Assembly: GCA_023145485.1 (NCBI GenBank)
Contig: JAGLDT010000117.1
Location: 1 to 12,299 of the forward strand
Direction of reading: 5' to 3'
DNA: 12,299 nucleotides
Origin: Cocleimonas sp.
GTDB lineage: Bacteria > Pseudomonadota > Gammaproteobacteria > Thiotrichales > Thiotrichaceae
The notes below the pieces were generated by a model that saw only the letters and a list, made by a program, of their open reading frames with translations, was not told where the DNA came from and did not search any database. Numbering within the stretch: the first letter of the stretch is position 1; each line of letters begins with the position of its first letter. This document shows, in pieces, positions 1 through 8,069 of the stretch. The position numbers and the translations under genes were made by a program.

Positions 1-25
1 TATGAGTTGTGTGTAAGGAGATGCA

Positions 26-1720
26 TCAAAGTCCTTGCATTCTCTTATCTTCAGGATAGGTGACTTCATAGCCATACTCTAATATGACTGTTTTTTCGGG
101 TGCTAACTTACGTTTCCAAACGGTAATGCCCTTTTGCTCATTTTTATTAGTACGGGTCGGTTTATCACCCTTTAGAGTAATTCTAATGTCTTCATTAGCA
201 GCCACGGGAATTCGATCACTAAAACTGATGTCATAGGCTTTGTCATGTTGATTGGTGACAGAAAAATGATAATTACGCTTAATAGTTTTGCGTTTGCCAA
301 AAAACAATCCATCCGCCCCTTTTTTATCAGGCTCAGGAATAAATTTAATCTTCACTTGATCATCTTCACCAAAGGAGAGCTTAATTTCTTCACCTGTTTG
401 ATGCATAGCAAGCCTAGTATTGCCAATAAAGTTGCCATCACGATGCAAAACTACCGTTCCTGCAAGTAGTGGAACTTCCCCCTTATACATTGTTTTAGCA
501 ATTAATAGAGCACGCGGATCAAGTCTTGGCACACTAGCGAGGCTTACTTTTGCATCTAATATTTGTGACTGTAAGGTAACGCGACGTTTATCACTGCCTG
601 AGTTTAAGCTCACTTTATTAGGCACCTTATATTCCGCAGAAAAGTCAGCAATGGCAATCTGGCTTACCTGTGTACGCATAACCTTCTTTGCTTTAATATT
701 TGGAGAAGGTTTTGCCATCAGCATTCTTTCTACCCTTTCCTCTTGCATCACCGACATAGCATCCATTTTTTCAGCCTTATAACGCCTGTTCATTTCTTTA
801 GAACGGTAGTTTTCAATCTGTTCTGGCATAAAATCAACAACCCACGGGGAGAGTATTGGTAGCTGTGAGCTAGCAGAGGGGCGTAAGGTCGATAAATGTA
901 TCTCCACATTAGTCCAGTCTTCGCCTGTACGCTGGGTAATTTGTGCTAATGATTTTAATTGTATCTTGCCAGCTTTAGTATCAAGGTCAGCATCATAAAC
1001 AGGTTGCCAACGAGCGCCTTTTATTTGATAACGTAGACTTAATTCAAGCTCTGTTGCGCTCTCTGTTTGAATATCTAACACAGCGGTACGACTCGCTCGT
1101 TGATGCGTTGCCACTTGATTAAGCTGCGCTTGTAATTGCAAAATGGTTTTATCTAATCGCTTTATTTCTTTTTGCGCCTGACGCATCTTTTCTTGAGTGG
1201 TAGCGGTTGCCATCGCCAAGGTTTGCCATGCTTGATTCCATTGCTCAATAGGAAGCTGCAAATAACCACTACTGGTTTTACTCTCGCTCTGACTGCCACC
1301 ACTTGCCATTGTGCGAATATAATTTAATTGATCTTTATTTTGTTGCAAACTATCAATCAACACCTGTTTTTGATCATTGGCTAAGATTATTTTATTTTGT
1401 AGATCTTGTTCGCTTTGCTGGACGGCATCTCTATTGATATTTTTTTGCAACTCAACACTGCCTAACGTTACATTAGCAAGTGCATTCCCTGTCACGCGTA
1501 ATGAAGACTCCAATAAACCCAGTGGCAACCCTGTTAAGGCAATAGAGCTTTCACCCGCAGGCACAGAAACCTTAGCAATACGCGTTACCATTGCGCTACT
1601 AGGGTAGACCATCACCTTATTAATCATGGAATTAACCGTTAACTTCTCCGCATAAAGAGGGTTCAATAGTGTGTAGCTTACAAGGCTAATAGCCAAGTAT
1701 AATGGTTGTCTCATATTCAT
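26..1720 (-). CDS. Exported DUF4140/DUF4139 domain protein (MuiA-like family)
   Basis: The 564-residue protein starts with a signal peptide: a hydrophobic stretch at about residues 6-20, then LYA-EK, with likely cleavage after Ala24. Residues about 33-130 look like the N-terminal DUF4140 domain (INKVMVYPSSAMVTR and a following GLP). Two Gln/Lys-rich coiled-coil stretches follow at about 98-135 and 172-208. Residues about 225-564 form the DUF4139 domain, with the family's GARWQPVYDADLD segment (235-247), the TGEDW motif (265-269) followed by LSTLRPS, and the typical end YEVTYPEDKRMQGL. The family is known as 'mucoidy inhibitor A'-like, but its biochemical role is not settled; I infer an envelope protein. 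It appears complete. ATGs lie at 1720 and 1714 and neither has a clear ribosome binding site, so the start is uncertain by two codons. It is divergent from the diguanylate cyclase gene, with no visible partner on its own strand. Confidence 0.9.
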   Translation of the reverse strand: MNMRQPLYLAISLVSYTLLNPLYAEKLTVNSMINKVMVYPSSAMVTRIAKVSVPAGESSIALTGLPLGLLESSLRVTGNALANVTLGSVELQKNINRDAVQQSEQDLQNKIILANDQKQVLIDSLQQNKDQLNYIRTMASGGSQSESKTSSGYLQLPIEQWNQAWQTLAMATATTQEKMRQAQKEIKRLDKTILQLQAQLNQVATHQRASRTAVLDIQTESATELELSLRYQIKGARWQPVYDADLDTKAGKIQLKSLAQITQRTGEDWTNVEIHLSTLRPSASSQLPILSPWVVDFMPEQIENYRSKEMNRRYKAEKMDAMSVMQEERVERMLMAKPSPNIKAKKVMRTQVSQIAIADFSAEYKVPNKVSLNSGSDKRRVTLQSQILDAKVSLASVPRLDPRALLIAKTMYKGEVPLLAGTVVLHRDGNFIGNTRLAMHQTGEEIKLSFGEDDQVKIKFIPEPDKKGADGLFFGKRKTIKRNYHFSVTNQHDKAYDISFSDRIPVAANEDIRITLKGDKPTRTNKNEQKGITVWKRKLAPEKTVILEYGYEVTYPEDKRMQGL

Positions 1721-2040
1721 TTTTTTATATTCAATGTTTATTTTTTTAGATTAATTTAAGCTAAATTTGACTAATAATCATTCAAAAAAACGAATGGCTA
1801 ATATACAATCAGTCGTTTCATTAGCAGATATTCTATCCTCTTTATAATAATTGTATTCGTATAAAAAATATACATCCCTACTTGCATCAAAAGCTAATTA
1901 GTAATATCTTGCCAGCTTATAAAATTTTTTTCTCAGTAATTTAAAAATATAATAATTCATTCCTAAATATAGGGGAAATATTACTTTTTTTCTTTGCTGA
2001 CAGATGAAAAAAATCATTTACTTTTTGAAAGAGAAATAAC
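1721..2040. other. AT-rich divergent intergenic region
   Basis: This 320-base spacer separates the divergent DUF4139 and diguanylate cyclase genes and must hold both promoters. It is strongly AT-rich. I see no credible small gene, tRNA, or known riboswitch; in particular the conserved sequence blocks of c-di-GMP riboswitches are absent. The best promoter candidate is listed separately. A loose inverted pair GCTAAT/ATTAGC lies at about 1797-1825, but it is short and could be chance in such AT-rich DNA. Confidence 0.6.
1821..1848 (+). promoter_or_regulatory. Candidate sigma70-type promoter for the diguanylate cyclase-hrpA unit
   Basis: TTAGCA (1821-1826, four of six matches to the -35 consensus) lies 16 bases upstream of a perfect TATAAT (1843-1848). 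It would give a leader of about 185 bases before the GTG at 2041. A second TATAAT at 1948-1953 is closer to the gene but has only a T-run where a -35 box should be. The DNA is AT-rich, so chance matches are likely. Confidence 0.3.
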
Positions 2041-3270
2041 GTGGACTTTGATAACACCGAATCCGACACATTAATGGAGGTGCGCCAGAAGCAAATATTG
2101 CACCTGTATGCTAAAACTGGGCTGAGTTTTTGGGGAAATCTTGTCATTGCGATTATCCTCGCGTTAGTATTGTCTTTGCAAACAACAGAGGAGCAGACGT
2201 TGCATCTGTTCATCTGGTTTGGATTAATTGTTGCGACCAGTCTTTATCGACTGATTATCACTAATAATTTTCATCATGAACGCGTGGTTAGTAAAGAGAG
2301 AATCGACTACTGGGCAAGTCGATACGTTAATATTAGTACCATAATTAATGGTATTTGGGGGAGTATTGGTATCTTGTTCTTCCCTGAAGAGACACTGTTT
2401 CAAGGGTTTTTATTCCTCTTACTACTAAGCGTTTTATTCGCTTCCATGCCATTACTTGCCCTATCTCGAGCTACCTATTATTTGCAAATGGGCGTGGTGT
2501 TACTACCCATTGGACTTTATATTGTTTGGATCGGTGACAAAGAGCATTATATTATGGCATTGGCATTATTCACCGCTGCTATTAGCCTATTTGCTGCTGC
2601 AAACTATATTTATGATTTATTATTCGAGTTGCAAAATACCCAAGCAGAGTTATTGCAACAGGCAAATACAGATCAATTGACCAGAATTCCAAATCGTCGT
2701 CAGTATGATCAAACCTTTAAAAAAGAATGGCGACGTTGTACGCGTGAAGATTTGCCCATTTCGATGTTATTAATTGATGTTGACTATTTTAAAAAATATA
2801 ATGATCGGTTCGGCCACTCACACGGGGATGATTGTTTGCTCAGTGTTGCGGGGCGTTTAGGCAGTATTTCTCGTCGCCCTGGTGATATTGCAGCACGTCA
2901 TGGGGGGGAAGAGTTCGCCGTCTTATTGCCGAACACCTCATTAGACAATGCAATTATGCTAGCTGAACGATTTCGCGTTAGTATTGAGCGATTAGGTATT
3001 GAACATCCCGACTCTGAATACAAGGTACTCACTGTGAGTATTGGTGTTTCTAGTTGTGACCCATTGCAACGTGATCATTCTGAGGATGTTGTTTATCCTG
3101 CGATGTTAATGAATTCTGCTGATAATGCCATGTACCTCGCCAAGCGACAGGGGCGAAACCGTATCGCAACCCAAGGTTGTGGTGAACAAAAAATAGCAAA
3201 TATATTGCACGAGGAAGCGTTAAAAGATGCCGATAGAGGGAACCCAGAAGAACTACCTGAGCCAGCTTAA
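2041..3270 (+). CDS. Membrane-bound diguanylate cyclase (GGDEF domain)
   Basis: A 409-residue enzyme predicted to make c-di-GMP from two GTP at the inner membrane. The N-terminal half has about six hydrophobic helices (roughly residues 33-47, 55-73, 99-113, 120-140, 146-163, 169-190). I do not assign this sensor to a named MASE family. The GGDEF domain runs from about 205 to 377: DQLTRIPNRR (211-220), the metal-binding segment LLIDVDYFKKYNDRFGH (243-259), and the active-site GGEEF at 288-292. The inhibitory I-site RxxD is R279-P-G-D282, the standard five residues before the active site, so product inhibition is expected. No EAL domain is present. The start is GTG: an in-frame stop lies at 2026-2028 and a weak AAGAGA ribosome site precedes 2041; ATG at 2071 is the alternative. 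The last 14 codons and the stop overlap hrpA in another frame. Confidence 0.93.
   Translation: MDFDNTESDTLMEVRQKQILHLYAKTGLSFWGNLVIAIILALVLSLQTTEEQTLHLFIWFGLIVATSLYRLIITNNFHHERVVSKERIDYWASRYVNISTIINGIWGSIGILFFPEETLFQGFLFLLLLSVLFASMPLLALSRATYYLQMGVVLLPIGLYIVWIGDKEHYIMALALFTAAISLFAAANYIYDLLFELQNTQAELLQQANTDQLTRIPNRRQYDQTFKKEWRRCTREDLPISMLLIDVDYFKKYNDRFGHSHGDDCLLSVAGRLGSISRRPGDIAARHGGEEFAVLLPNTSLDNAIMLAERFRVSIERLGIEHPDSEYKVLTVSIGVSSCDPLQRDHSEDVVYPAMLMNSADNAMYLAKRQGRNRIATQGCGEQKIANILHEEALKDADRGNPEELPEPA
3211..3229 (+). promoter_or_regulatory. Ribosome binding site that fixes the hrpA start inside the upstream gene
   Basis: Within the end of the diguanylate cyclase gene, GAGGAAG lies 9 bases before an ATG at 3227. 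This good Shine-Dalgarno match supports the hrpA start at 3227 and implies translation is coupled to the upstream reading frame. Confidence 0.65.
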
Positions 3271-6200
3271 AAAACAACTGGTCGATTGTCCGCGTGGGCA
3301 ATCGTTTTCTTTTAACCGTCGCATCCAACAACTCTATAAACAATTCTCAGAACAAAAATACCAACAATTAAAAAAGCAAATCAGCGCCACCATAGCAAAG
3401 CGCCAGCAACGCATTGATCAATGCCCTACCCCAGAATACCCAAATCTCCCCGTTAGCGCCCGCCGCGATGAAATTATTAAAGTTATTAAAGAAAATCAAG
3501 TCACTATTCTTTGTGGTGAAACGGGTTCGGGTAAAACCACACAAATTCCTAAAATGTGCTTAGAATTAGGACGTGGTATTGATGGCATGATTGGTCATAC
3601 TCAACCGCGACGTTTAGCGGCGCGCAGTGTGGCAGTCCGAATTGCCGAGGAGTTAAAGTCCGAGCTAGGCCATTATGTCGGCTACAAAGTACGCTTTCAC
3701 GAACAGCGTAATGAATCTACTTATATCAAGCTCATGACTGACGGTATTTTGCTAGCTGAAATTCGTTCTGATCGTTATCTGAATCAATACGATACTCTGA
3801 TTATTGACGAAGCCCATGAGCGTAGTCTCAATATTGATTTTATTATGGGGTATCTCGGTTGGTTATTACCGCGTCGTAAAGATCTTAAAGTCATTATTAC
3901 CTCCGCCACTATTGACCCTGAGCGTTTTTCAAAACATTTTAATAATGCGCCGATTATAGAAGTTTCAGGTCGGACCTTTCCTGTCGATATTCGCTATCAT
4001 CCGCTAGTGAATGAAGATGAAGATCGTCAAGACCGCGATATGATTGCAGCAGTCGTAGAAGCCGCGGATGAATTACGTCGAGAAGGCGCGGGGGATATTT
4101 TAGTGTTCTTCTCAGGAGAGCGTGAAATACGCGAAGCCGCCGATGCGTTGAGAAAATCTGAACCGCCCAGCACTGAAGTTTTACCTTTATTTGCACGACT
4201 ATCAGGTACAGAGCAGAACCGTATTTTCCATCCTAAAGGTGGGCACCGTATCATTCTTGCGACCAATGTGGCGGAAACCTCGCTCACAGTTCCAGGCATT
4301 AAATACGTGATTGATACAGGTTTAGCCCGCATTTCTCGTTATTCGTGGCGATCACGGATACAGCGTCTGCCGATTGAAGCCATTTCCCAAGCCTCTGCTA
4401 ATCAGCGCTCAGGACGGTGCGGACGTGTCAGTCACGGTATTACGATTCGCCTGTACAGCGAGGATGATTTTAATCGACGCGATGAATTCACCCAACCTGA
4501 AATTCTACGCACTAATTTAGCCTCCGTTATTCTGCAAATGTCCACGCTCAATCTAGGAAAAATAGAGCACTTCCCCTTTGTAGAGCCACCCGATGGGCGC
4601 ATGATTCGAGATGGTTTTAAGCTGTTATATGAAATTGGCGCCGTTGATGATGTACATAAAGTCACACCACTGGGCAGGCAATTAGCGCATTTACCCATTG
4701 ATGTGCGCCTAGGGCGGATGTTATTAGCGGCAAATACTGAGGGCGCATTGGATGAAGTGTTGATTATCGTGAGCGCTCTATCGATCCAAGACCCGCGTGA
4801 ACGGCCATTAGAAAAACAGCAAGCAGCAGATGAAAAACACAGTCGTTTTAAAGATGAAAAATCCGATTTTATGAGCTATTTATTGCTATGGGATTATTAT
4901 CATCAAAAAAAGAAAGCGTTAACCCAAAATAACCTCCGCAAGTTGTGCAAAAAAGAATACCTATCCTACCGACGACTGCGCGAATGGTTTGATACGCATC
5001 AACAGTTACGCCTTAGCTTGCAAAATGCCAAACTAAAAACTAGTCAGCAAAAGGCTAATCCCGACTCGATTCATCGCAGCTTATTAACAGGTTTACTGGG
5101 GCACATCGGTTTTCAAGAAGAAAAGCGAGAATATTTAGGCGCGAATAATCGTAAATTTTATATTTTTCCTGGTTCAGGTCTCGGAAAAAAATCGCCTAAA
5201 TGGGTGATGGCGGCGGAGTTAGTAGAGACCTCGCGCCTCTATGCACGTACCGTTGCCATGATTCAACCGCAATGGATTGAGCAACTTGGCAAGCATTTAT
5301 TGCGTCACCATTACAGCGAACCACATTGGCAAAAACGTCCCGCACAAGTGGCGGCACATGAACGCACTTCATTGTATGGCATTACAATTACTGCGCAACG
5401 ACGGATTAATTATGGCCCTATTGATGCGGTGATTTCACGGCAATTATTTATCCGTCATGCCTTGGTGTATGGCGAATACAGTAGCAAAGCACCGTTCTTT
5501 TTGCATAATCTCCGACTTGTAGATGACATAGAAACCTTAGAAGCTAAATCCCGCCGTCGGGATATTTTGGTGGATGAAGATACCCTCTATGATTTTTATG
5601 AGCAACGTCTTCCTAAGCACATTTATAGTGGTAAAGCATTTGAAAAATGGCGCCAAAAAATTGAGCGCGAAAATCCAGAAGATTTATTTTTAAACCGTGA
5701 ACTCTTAATGCAACGCGATGATTCGCATGTCGATCATCGTCAATACCCCGACCACCTTAATGTACAAGGGATGCAATTACCGTTACGTTATCATTTTGAA
5801 CCAGGACGCAAAGACGATGGCGTTACCGTGCGGATCCCCATTACCGCATTAGGACAGGTTAAAGCTACGCCCTTTGAATACCTTGTTCCCGGCATGATTG
5901 AAGAAAAAATTGTGCAGTTTATTCGCAGTTTACCCAAGCAAGTGCGTAAACAATTTGTTCCTGCCCCGCATTATGCTAAAGCCTGTCATGAAGCGATTCA
6001 ACGCAATGAAACACCGTTTATCAGTACCGTAGCGCACCAATTACACCGCATGACGGGCAATCAAATTGAAGCACAAATTCTTAAACAAATTAGCTTTGAA
6101 GATCACCTCTTAATGCGCTTTGAAATCGTTGATGAAAGCAATAAGGTCATCAAAGCAGGCCGAGATCTAGAACAACTCAAAGGCAGTACCCGCGATAAAA

Positions 6201-7129
6201 CATCGGCACATATTGCACAGCAAGCCAACAACAAAAATACCAGTGGCATCGAAAAAACAGGCATCACCTGCTGGGATTTTGGCGACCTTCCCGAAACCAT
6301 TATTATCGACAGTATGGGAATGAAAATAAAAGCATGGACAGCCTTAGTCGATCAAGGCGATAGCGTAGCGATTAAACTCTTTGACTCTGCTGAAAAAGCA
6401 CAAGAACAAAATGGTTTACTGAAACTGCTCATGCTCTCTGCCAGCAAAGAAGTCAATTACCTAAAAAATAATCTACCCAATATCCGACAACACTGCTTAC
6501 ATTACTTTATTACAGGAAAATGTGATGAACTTAAACAAAGCATTATCAAAAATAGCTTTCGACTCGTGTTTGATACCGATCATTACCAATGCAATCAACA
6601 GCAAAGTTTTAATAACTATTTAGAGCAACAGCGTAGCCAATTAGTCGCGCAAGCTACCGAACTATGCCATCAACTCGACACTGTTTTAAAATTCCATCAC
6701 CAAGTAAAAAAGTCTCTAAAAGGCAGTATTAACCCCGCATGGCTCGACGGCCTCAATGACATAACCGATCATAGCAACGCACTGATCTTCGTTGGCTTTC
6801 TTGATACCTTAACCCTACACGAACTGCGCCAATATCCTCGTTATCTAAAAGGCCTGCAACGACGCGTTGAGAAATTAATGGACAATAGCCACAAAGACCG
6901 CCCACTCCGTTTACAAGTCCAACCCCACTGGCAAAGCTATCAAAAATTCATCGCTAAAGAAAAAATTGATGGCTTTGTCTTTAGCACACAACAGAAAACT
7001 GCACTGCAAACATATCGTTGGATGCTAGAAGAATTTCGCGTGTCTTTATTTGCGCAAGAACTAGGAACAGCAATCCCCATCTCTGAAAAACGACTTAAGA
7101 AGAAATGGCGTGAAGTTTTGGATTTGTAG
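3227..7129 (+). CDS. hrpA: ATP-dependent RNA helicase HrpA (DEAH-box)
   Basis: The protein is 1300 residues, the same length as Escherichia coli HrpA, and similar to it throughout the helicase core. Motifs seen: Walker A GETGSGKT (97-104), TQPRRLAAR (125-133), DEAH (194-197), SAT (226-228), ATNVAETSLTVPG (345-357) and motif VI QRSGRCGR (393-400). After the two RecA-like domains come the winged-helix/helicase-associated region (to about 600), an OB-fold region, and the long C-terminal DUF3418 region typical of HrpA. The family unwinds or remodels RNA using ATP; E. coli HrpA acts on stalled, collided ribosomes. The start at 3227 has a good ribosome site and gives an N-terminal basic helical segment of the length seen in E. 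coli. It overlaps the upstream diguanylate cyclase gene by 44 bases in a different frame. No frameshift is seen. Downstream is a convergent gene beyond a hairpin-rich spacer. Confidence 0.97.
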   Translation: MPIEGTQKNYLSQLKKQLVDCPRGQSFSFNRRIQQLYKQFSEQKYQQLKKQISATIAKRQQRIDQCPTPEYPNLPVSARRDEIIKVIKENQVTILCGETGSGKTTQIPKMCLELGRGIDGMIGHTQPRRLAARSVAVRIAEELKSELGHYVGYKVRFHEQRNESTYIKLMTDGILLAEIRSDRYLNQYDTLIIDEAHERSLNIDFIMGYLGWLLPRRKDLKVIITSATIDPERFSKHFNNAPIIEVSGRTFPVDIRYHPLVNEDEDRQDRDMIAAVVEAADELRREGAGDILVFFSGEREIREAADALRKSEPPSTEVLPLFARLSGTEQNRIFHPKGGHRIILATNVAETSLTVPGIKYVIDTGLARISRYSWRSRIQRLPIEAISQASANQRSGRCGRVSHGITIRLYSEDDFNRRDEFTQPEILRTNLASVILQMSTLNLGKIEHFPFVEPPDGRMIRDGFKLLYEIGAVDDVHKVTPLGRQLAHLPIDVRLGRMLLAANTEGALDEVLIIVSALSIQDPRERPLEKQQAADEKHSRFKDEKSDFMSYLLLWDYYHQKKKALTQNNLRKLCKKEYLSYRRLREWFDTHQQLRLSLQNAKLKTSQQKANPDSIHRSLLTGLLGHIGFQEEKREYLGANNRKFYIFPGSGLGKKSPKWVMAAELVETSRLYARTVAMIQPQWIEQLGKHLLRHHYSEPHWQKRPAQVAAHERTSLYGITITAQRRINYGPIDAVISRQLFIRHALVYGEYSSKAPFFLHNLRLVDDIETLEAKSRRRDILVDEDTLYDFYEQRLPKHIYSGKAFEKWRQKIERENPEDLFLNRELLMQRDDSHVDHRQYPDHLNVQGMQLPLRYHFEPGRKDDGVTVRIPITALGQVKATPFEYLVPGMIEEKIVQFIRSLPKQVRKQFVPAPHYAKACHEAIQRNETPFISTVAHQLHRMTGNQIEAQILKQISFEDHLLMRFEIVDESNKVIKAGRDLEQLKGSTRDKTSAHIAQQANNKNTSGIEKTGITCWDFGDLPETIIIDSMGMKIKAWTALVDQGDSVAIKLFDSAEKAQEQNGLLKLLMLSASKEVNYLKNNLPNIRQHCLHYFITGKCDELKQSIIKNSFRLVFDTDHYQCNQQQSFNNYLEQQRSQLVAQATELCHQLDTVLKFHHQVKKSLKGSINPAWLDGLNDITDHSNALIFVGFLDTLTLHELRQYPRYLKGLQRRVEKLMDNSHKDRPLRLQVQPHWQSYQKFIAKEKIDGFVFSTQQKTALQTYRWMLEEFRVSLFAQELGTAIPISEKRLKKKWREVLDL

Positions 7130-7184
7130 AAGAGTTTAAAGTTAGGGGATACTTCTGGATCGAATCTATGGATTGATAAATCAT

Positions 7185-7208
7185 TAAGCATATAGTGGAG
7201 AATGCTTA
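7185..7208. repeat. 7-bp hairpin downstream of hrpA
   Basis: TAAGCAT (7185-7191) and ATGCTTA (7202-7208) form a perfect 7-bp stem with a 10-base loop. It is AT-rich and has no T-run after it. It is the first of three successive hairpins in the 227-base spacer between hrpA and the convergent DUF4360 gene. Alone it is weak evidence for a terminator. Confidence 0.45.
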
Positions 7209-7237
7209 TAATTGTTGGGAATTTTTAGAAGCGGTTA

Positions 7238-7264
7238 CTTTAGCTCCGCTAGACGAAGCTAAAG
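7238..7264. repeat. 11-bp imperfect hairpin
   Basis: CTTTAGCTCCG (7238-7248) pairs with CGAAGCTAAAG (7254-7264) around the loop CTAGA, with one mismatch. Its right arm shares two bases with the left arm of the 19-bp inverted repeat that follows, so the two structures could compete. No poly-T tract follows on either strand. Confidence 0.6.
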
Positions 7265-7306
7265 AGGCTGTGCAAGTATTCATCCAAGAATACTTGCACA
7301 GCCTCT
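7263..7306. terminator. Perfect 19-bp inverted repeat between convergent genes; possible bidirectional terminator
   Basis: AGAGGCTGTGCAAGTATTC (7263-7281) and its exact reverse complement (7288-7306) flank the 6-base loop ATCCAA. Its position between hrpA and the convergent DUF4360 gene fits a shared terminator. However, the stem is unusually long, and neither strand has a proper U-tract: AAAACAC follows on the plus strand and TTTAGC on the minus strand. A remnant of a mobile element (head-to-head terminal repeats) or a protein-binding site is an equally good reading. The inverted repeat itself is certain; its role is not. Confidence 0.5.
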
Positions 7307-7356
7307 AAAACACTCGTTTCTTAATAAAGTCTAACTTGCTAGTTTAAGTTTCCAGA

Positions 7357-7941
7357 CTATTTTTTACAGCGTCTCCATTGAAGCTGAAACACAACTTTAT
7401 TGCTTAAATCGGCGGTATCAACAGCAATATAACTATTTTTTCCTTTTGCTCTAATGCTAGAATTGATACGCAAGGTTTTATCGCCACCACACTTACTAAA
7501 GCTCAGTGAGCGATGAATCCTGCCATCTCTTTTAAGATAGTTGACACCATTTGAAGCATTAAAATTACTCACTGCCCAAGGTTGGTGGGGGTGACCTGCA
7601 AAAAAGTATTTACGTCTTAATTCTGTTTTTCCCTCTGAAAAACCTTGCCAGTCTGCTTTAAGTACTGAAACTTGATAGCCCTGAGGTATATGTACAGGAA
7701 CAGCAAAGTTACAAGATGTTCGACGAAGCCCACTAGCAGACGTTTTCCCCGCATCGTAAGAGTCAAACAAAACACTTAATGTCGTTGAATTTTCTCCTGT
7801 GACTGCAATTGAGCCTGCTTTACAACCCGTACCAGCAAAATTAACAGGGCTTTTAAAATAGACGGAGTCAGTTGCATTTGCGGTAGCACTAACAGTTAAT
7901 CCTAAAACGAGACTTGCGACAAGCGGTGATAAAATTTTCAT
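7357..7941 (-). CDS. Secreted DUF4360 family protein
   Basis: From the ATG at 7941 the protein has 194 residues. That start has AAGGA nine bases upstream (plus-strand 7951-7955); a TTG at 7950 is in frame but directly abuts the ribosome site, so I reject it. The N-terminus is a signal peptide (LVASLVLGLTVSATANA, cleavage near residue 23). The mature part has the DUF4360 pattern: GTGCKAGSIAV (37-47), a LSVLFDSYDA segment (55-64), RRTSCNF (73-79), HIPQGYQVSV (84-93), YFFAGH (112-117), SKCGGDKTLRIN (149-160), and the end LQWRRC. Four cysteines (40, 77, 151, 192) suggest two disulfides in an exported beta-rich protein. The family is annotated as function unknown and I assign none. It lies downstream of the Ser/Thr kinase on the same strand after 119 bases; co-transcription is possible but not shown. 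Confidence 0.85.
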   Translation of the reverse strand: MKILSPLVASLVLGLTVSATANATDSVYFKSPVNFAGTGCKAGSIAVTGENSTTLSVLFDSYDAGKTSASGLRRTSCNFAVPVHIPQGYQVSVLKADWQGFSEGKTELRRKYFFAGHPHQPWAVSNFNASNGVNYLKRDGRIHRSLSFSKCGGDKTLRINSSIRAKGKNSYIAVDTADLSNKVVFQLQWRRCKK

Positions 7942-8069
7942 AGATAACAATCCTTTGTTCTATATGATTAAGTTGATAAAATGAGGCGTTATTCTTTAAA
8001 TATTATTAATTTCTACTCCTCACACTCTATAAAGCGAACTTCTTTTAAAAAACGGTTCAATTTTTTTAT
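7942..8069 (-). other. Spacer between the kinase and the DUF4360 gene
   Basis: This AT-rich stretch separates two genes on the minus strand. It holds the good ribosome site of the DUF4360 gene (AAGGA). I found no convincing promoter or terminator, so it is undecided whether the DUF4360 gene has its own transcript or is read through from the kinase. Confidence 0.5.

Noticed and set aside
1881..1931. An intrinsic terminator: AAGCT/AGCTT pair followed by a run of T
   Set aside because: The stem is only 5 bp with an 18-base loop, and four A and other bases intervene before the T-run; too weak to support.
1855..2040. A riboswitch in the possible long leader of the diguanylate cyclase gene
   Set aside because: No conserved block of c-di-GMP or other riboswitch classes is visible; only short AT-rich hairpins are present.
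1941..2213. A 90-codon minus-strand frame covering the start of the diguanylate cyclase gene
   Set aside because: It overlaps the membrane-helix coding region of a well-supported gene, has no homology I recognise and reads through low-complexity AT-rich spacer at its 3' end.
3954..4698. Several open frames of 80-101 codons on the minus strand inside hrpA
   Set aside because: They lie antisense within strongly conserved helicase coding sequence, have no recognisable domain, and their composition follows the codon pattern of hrpA.
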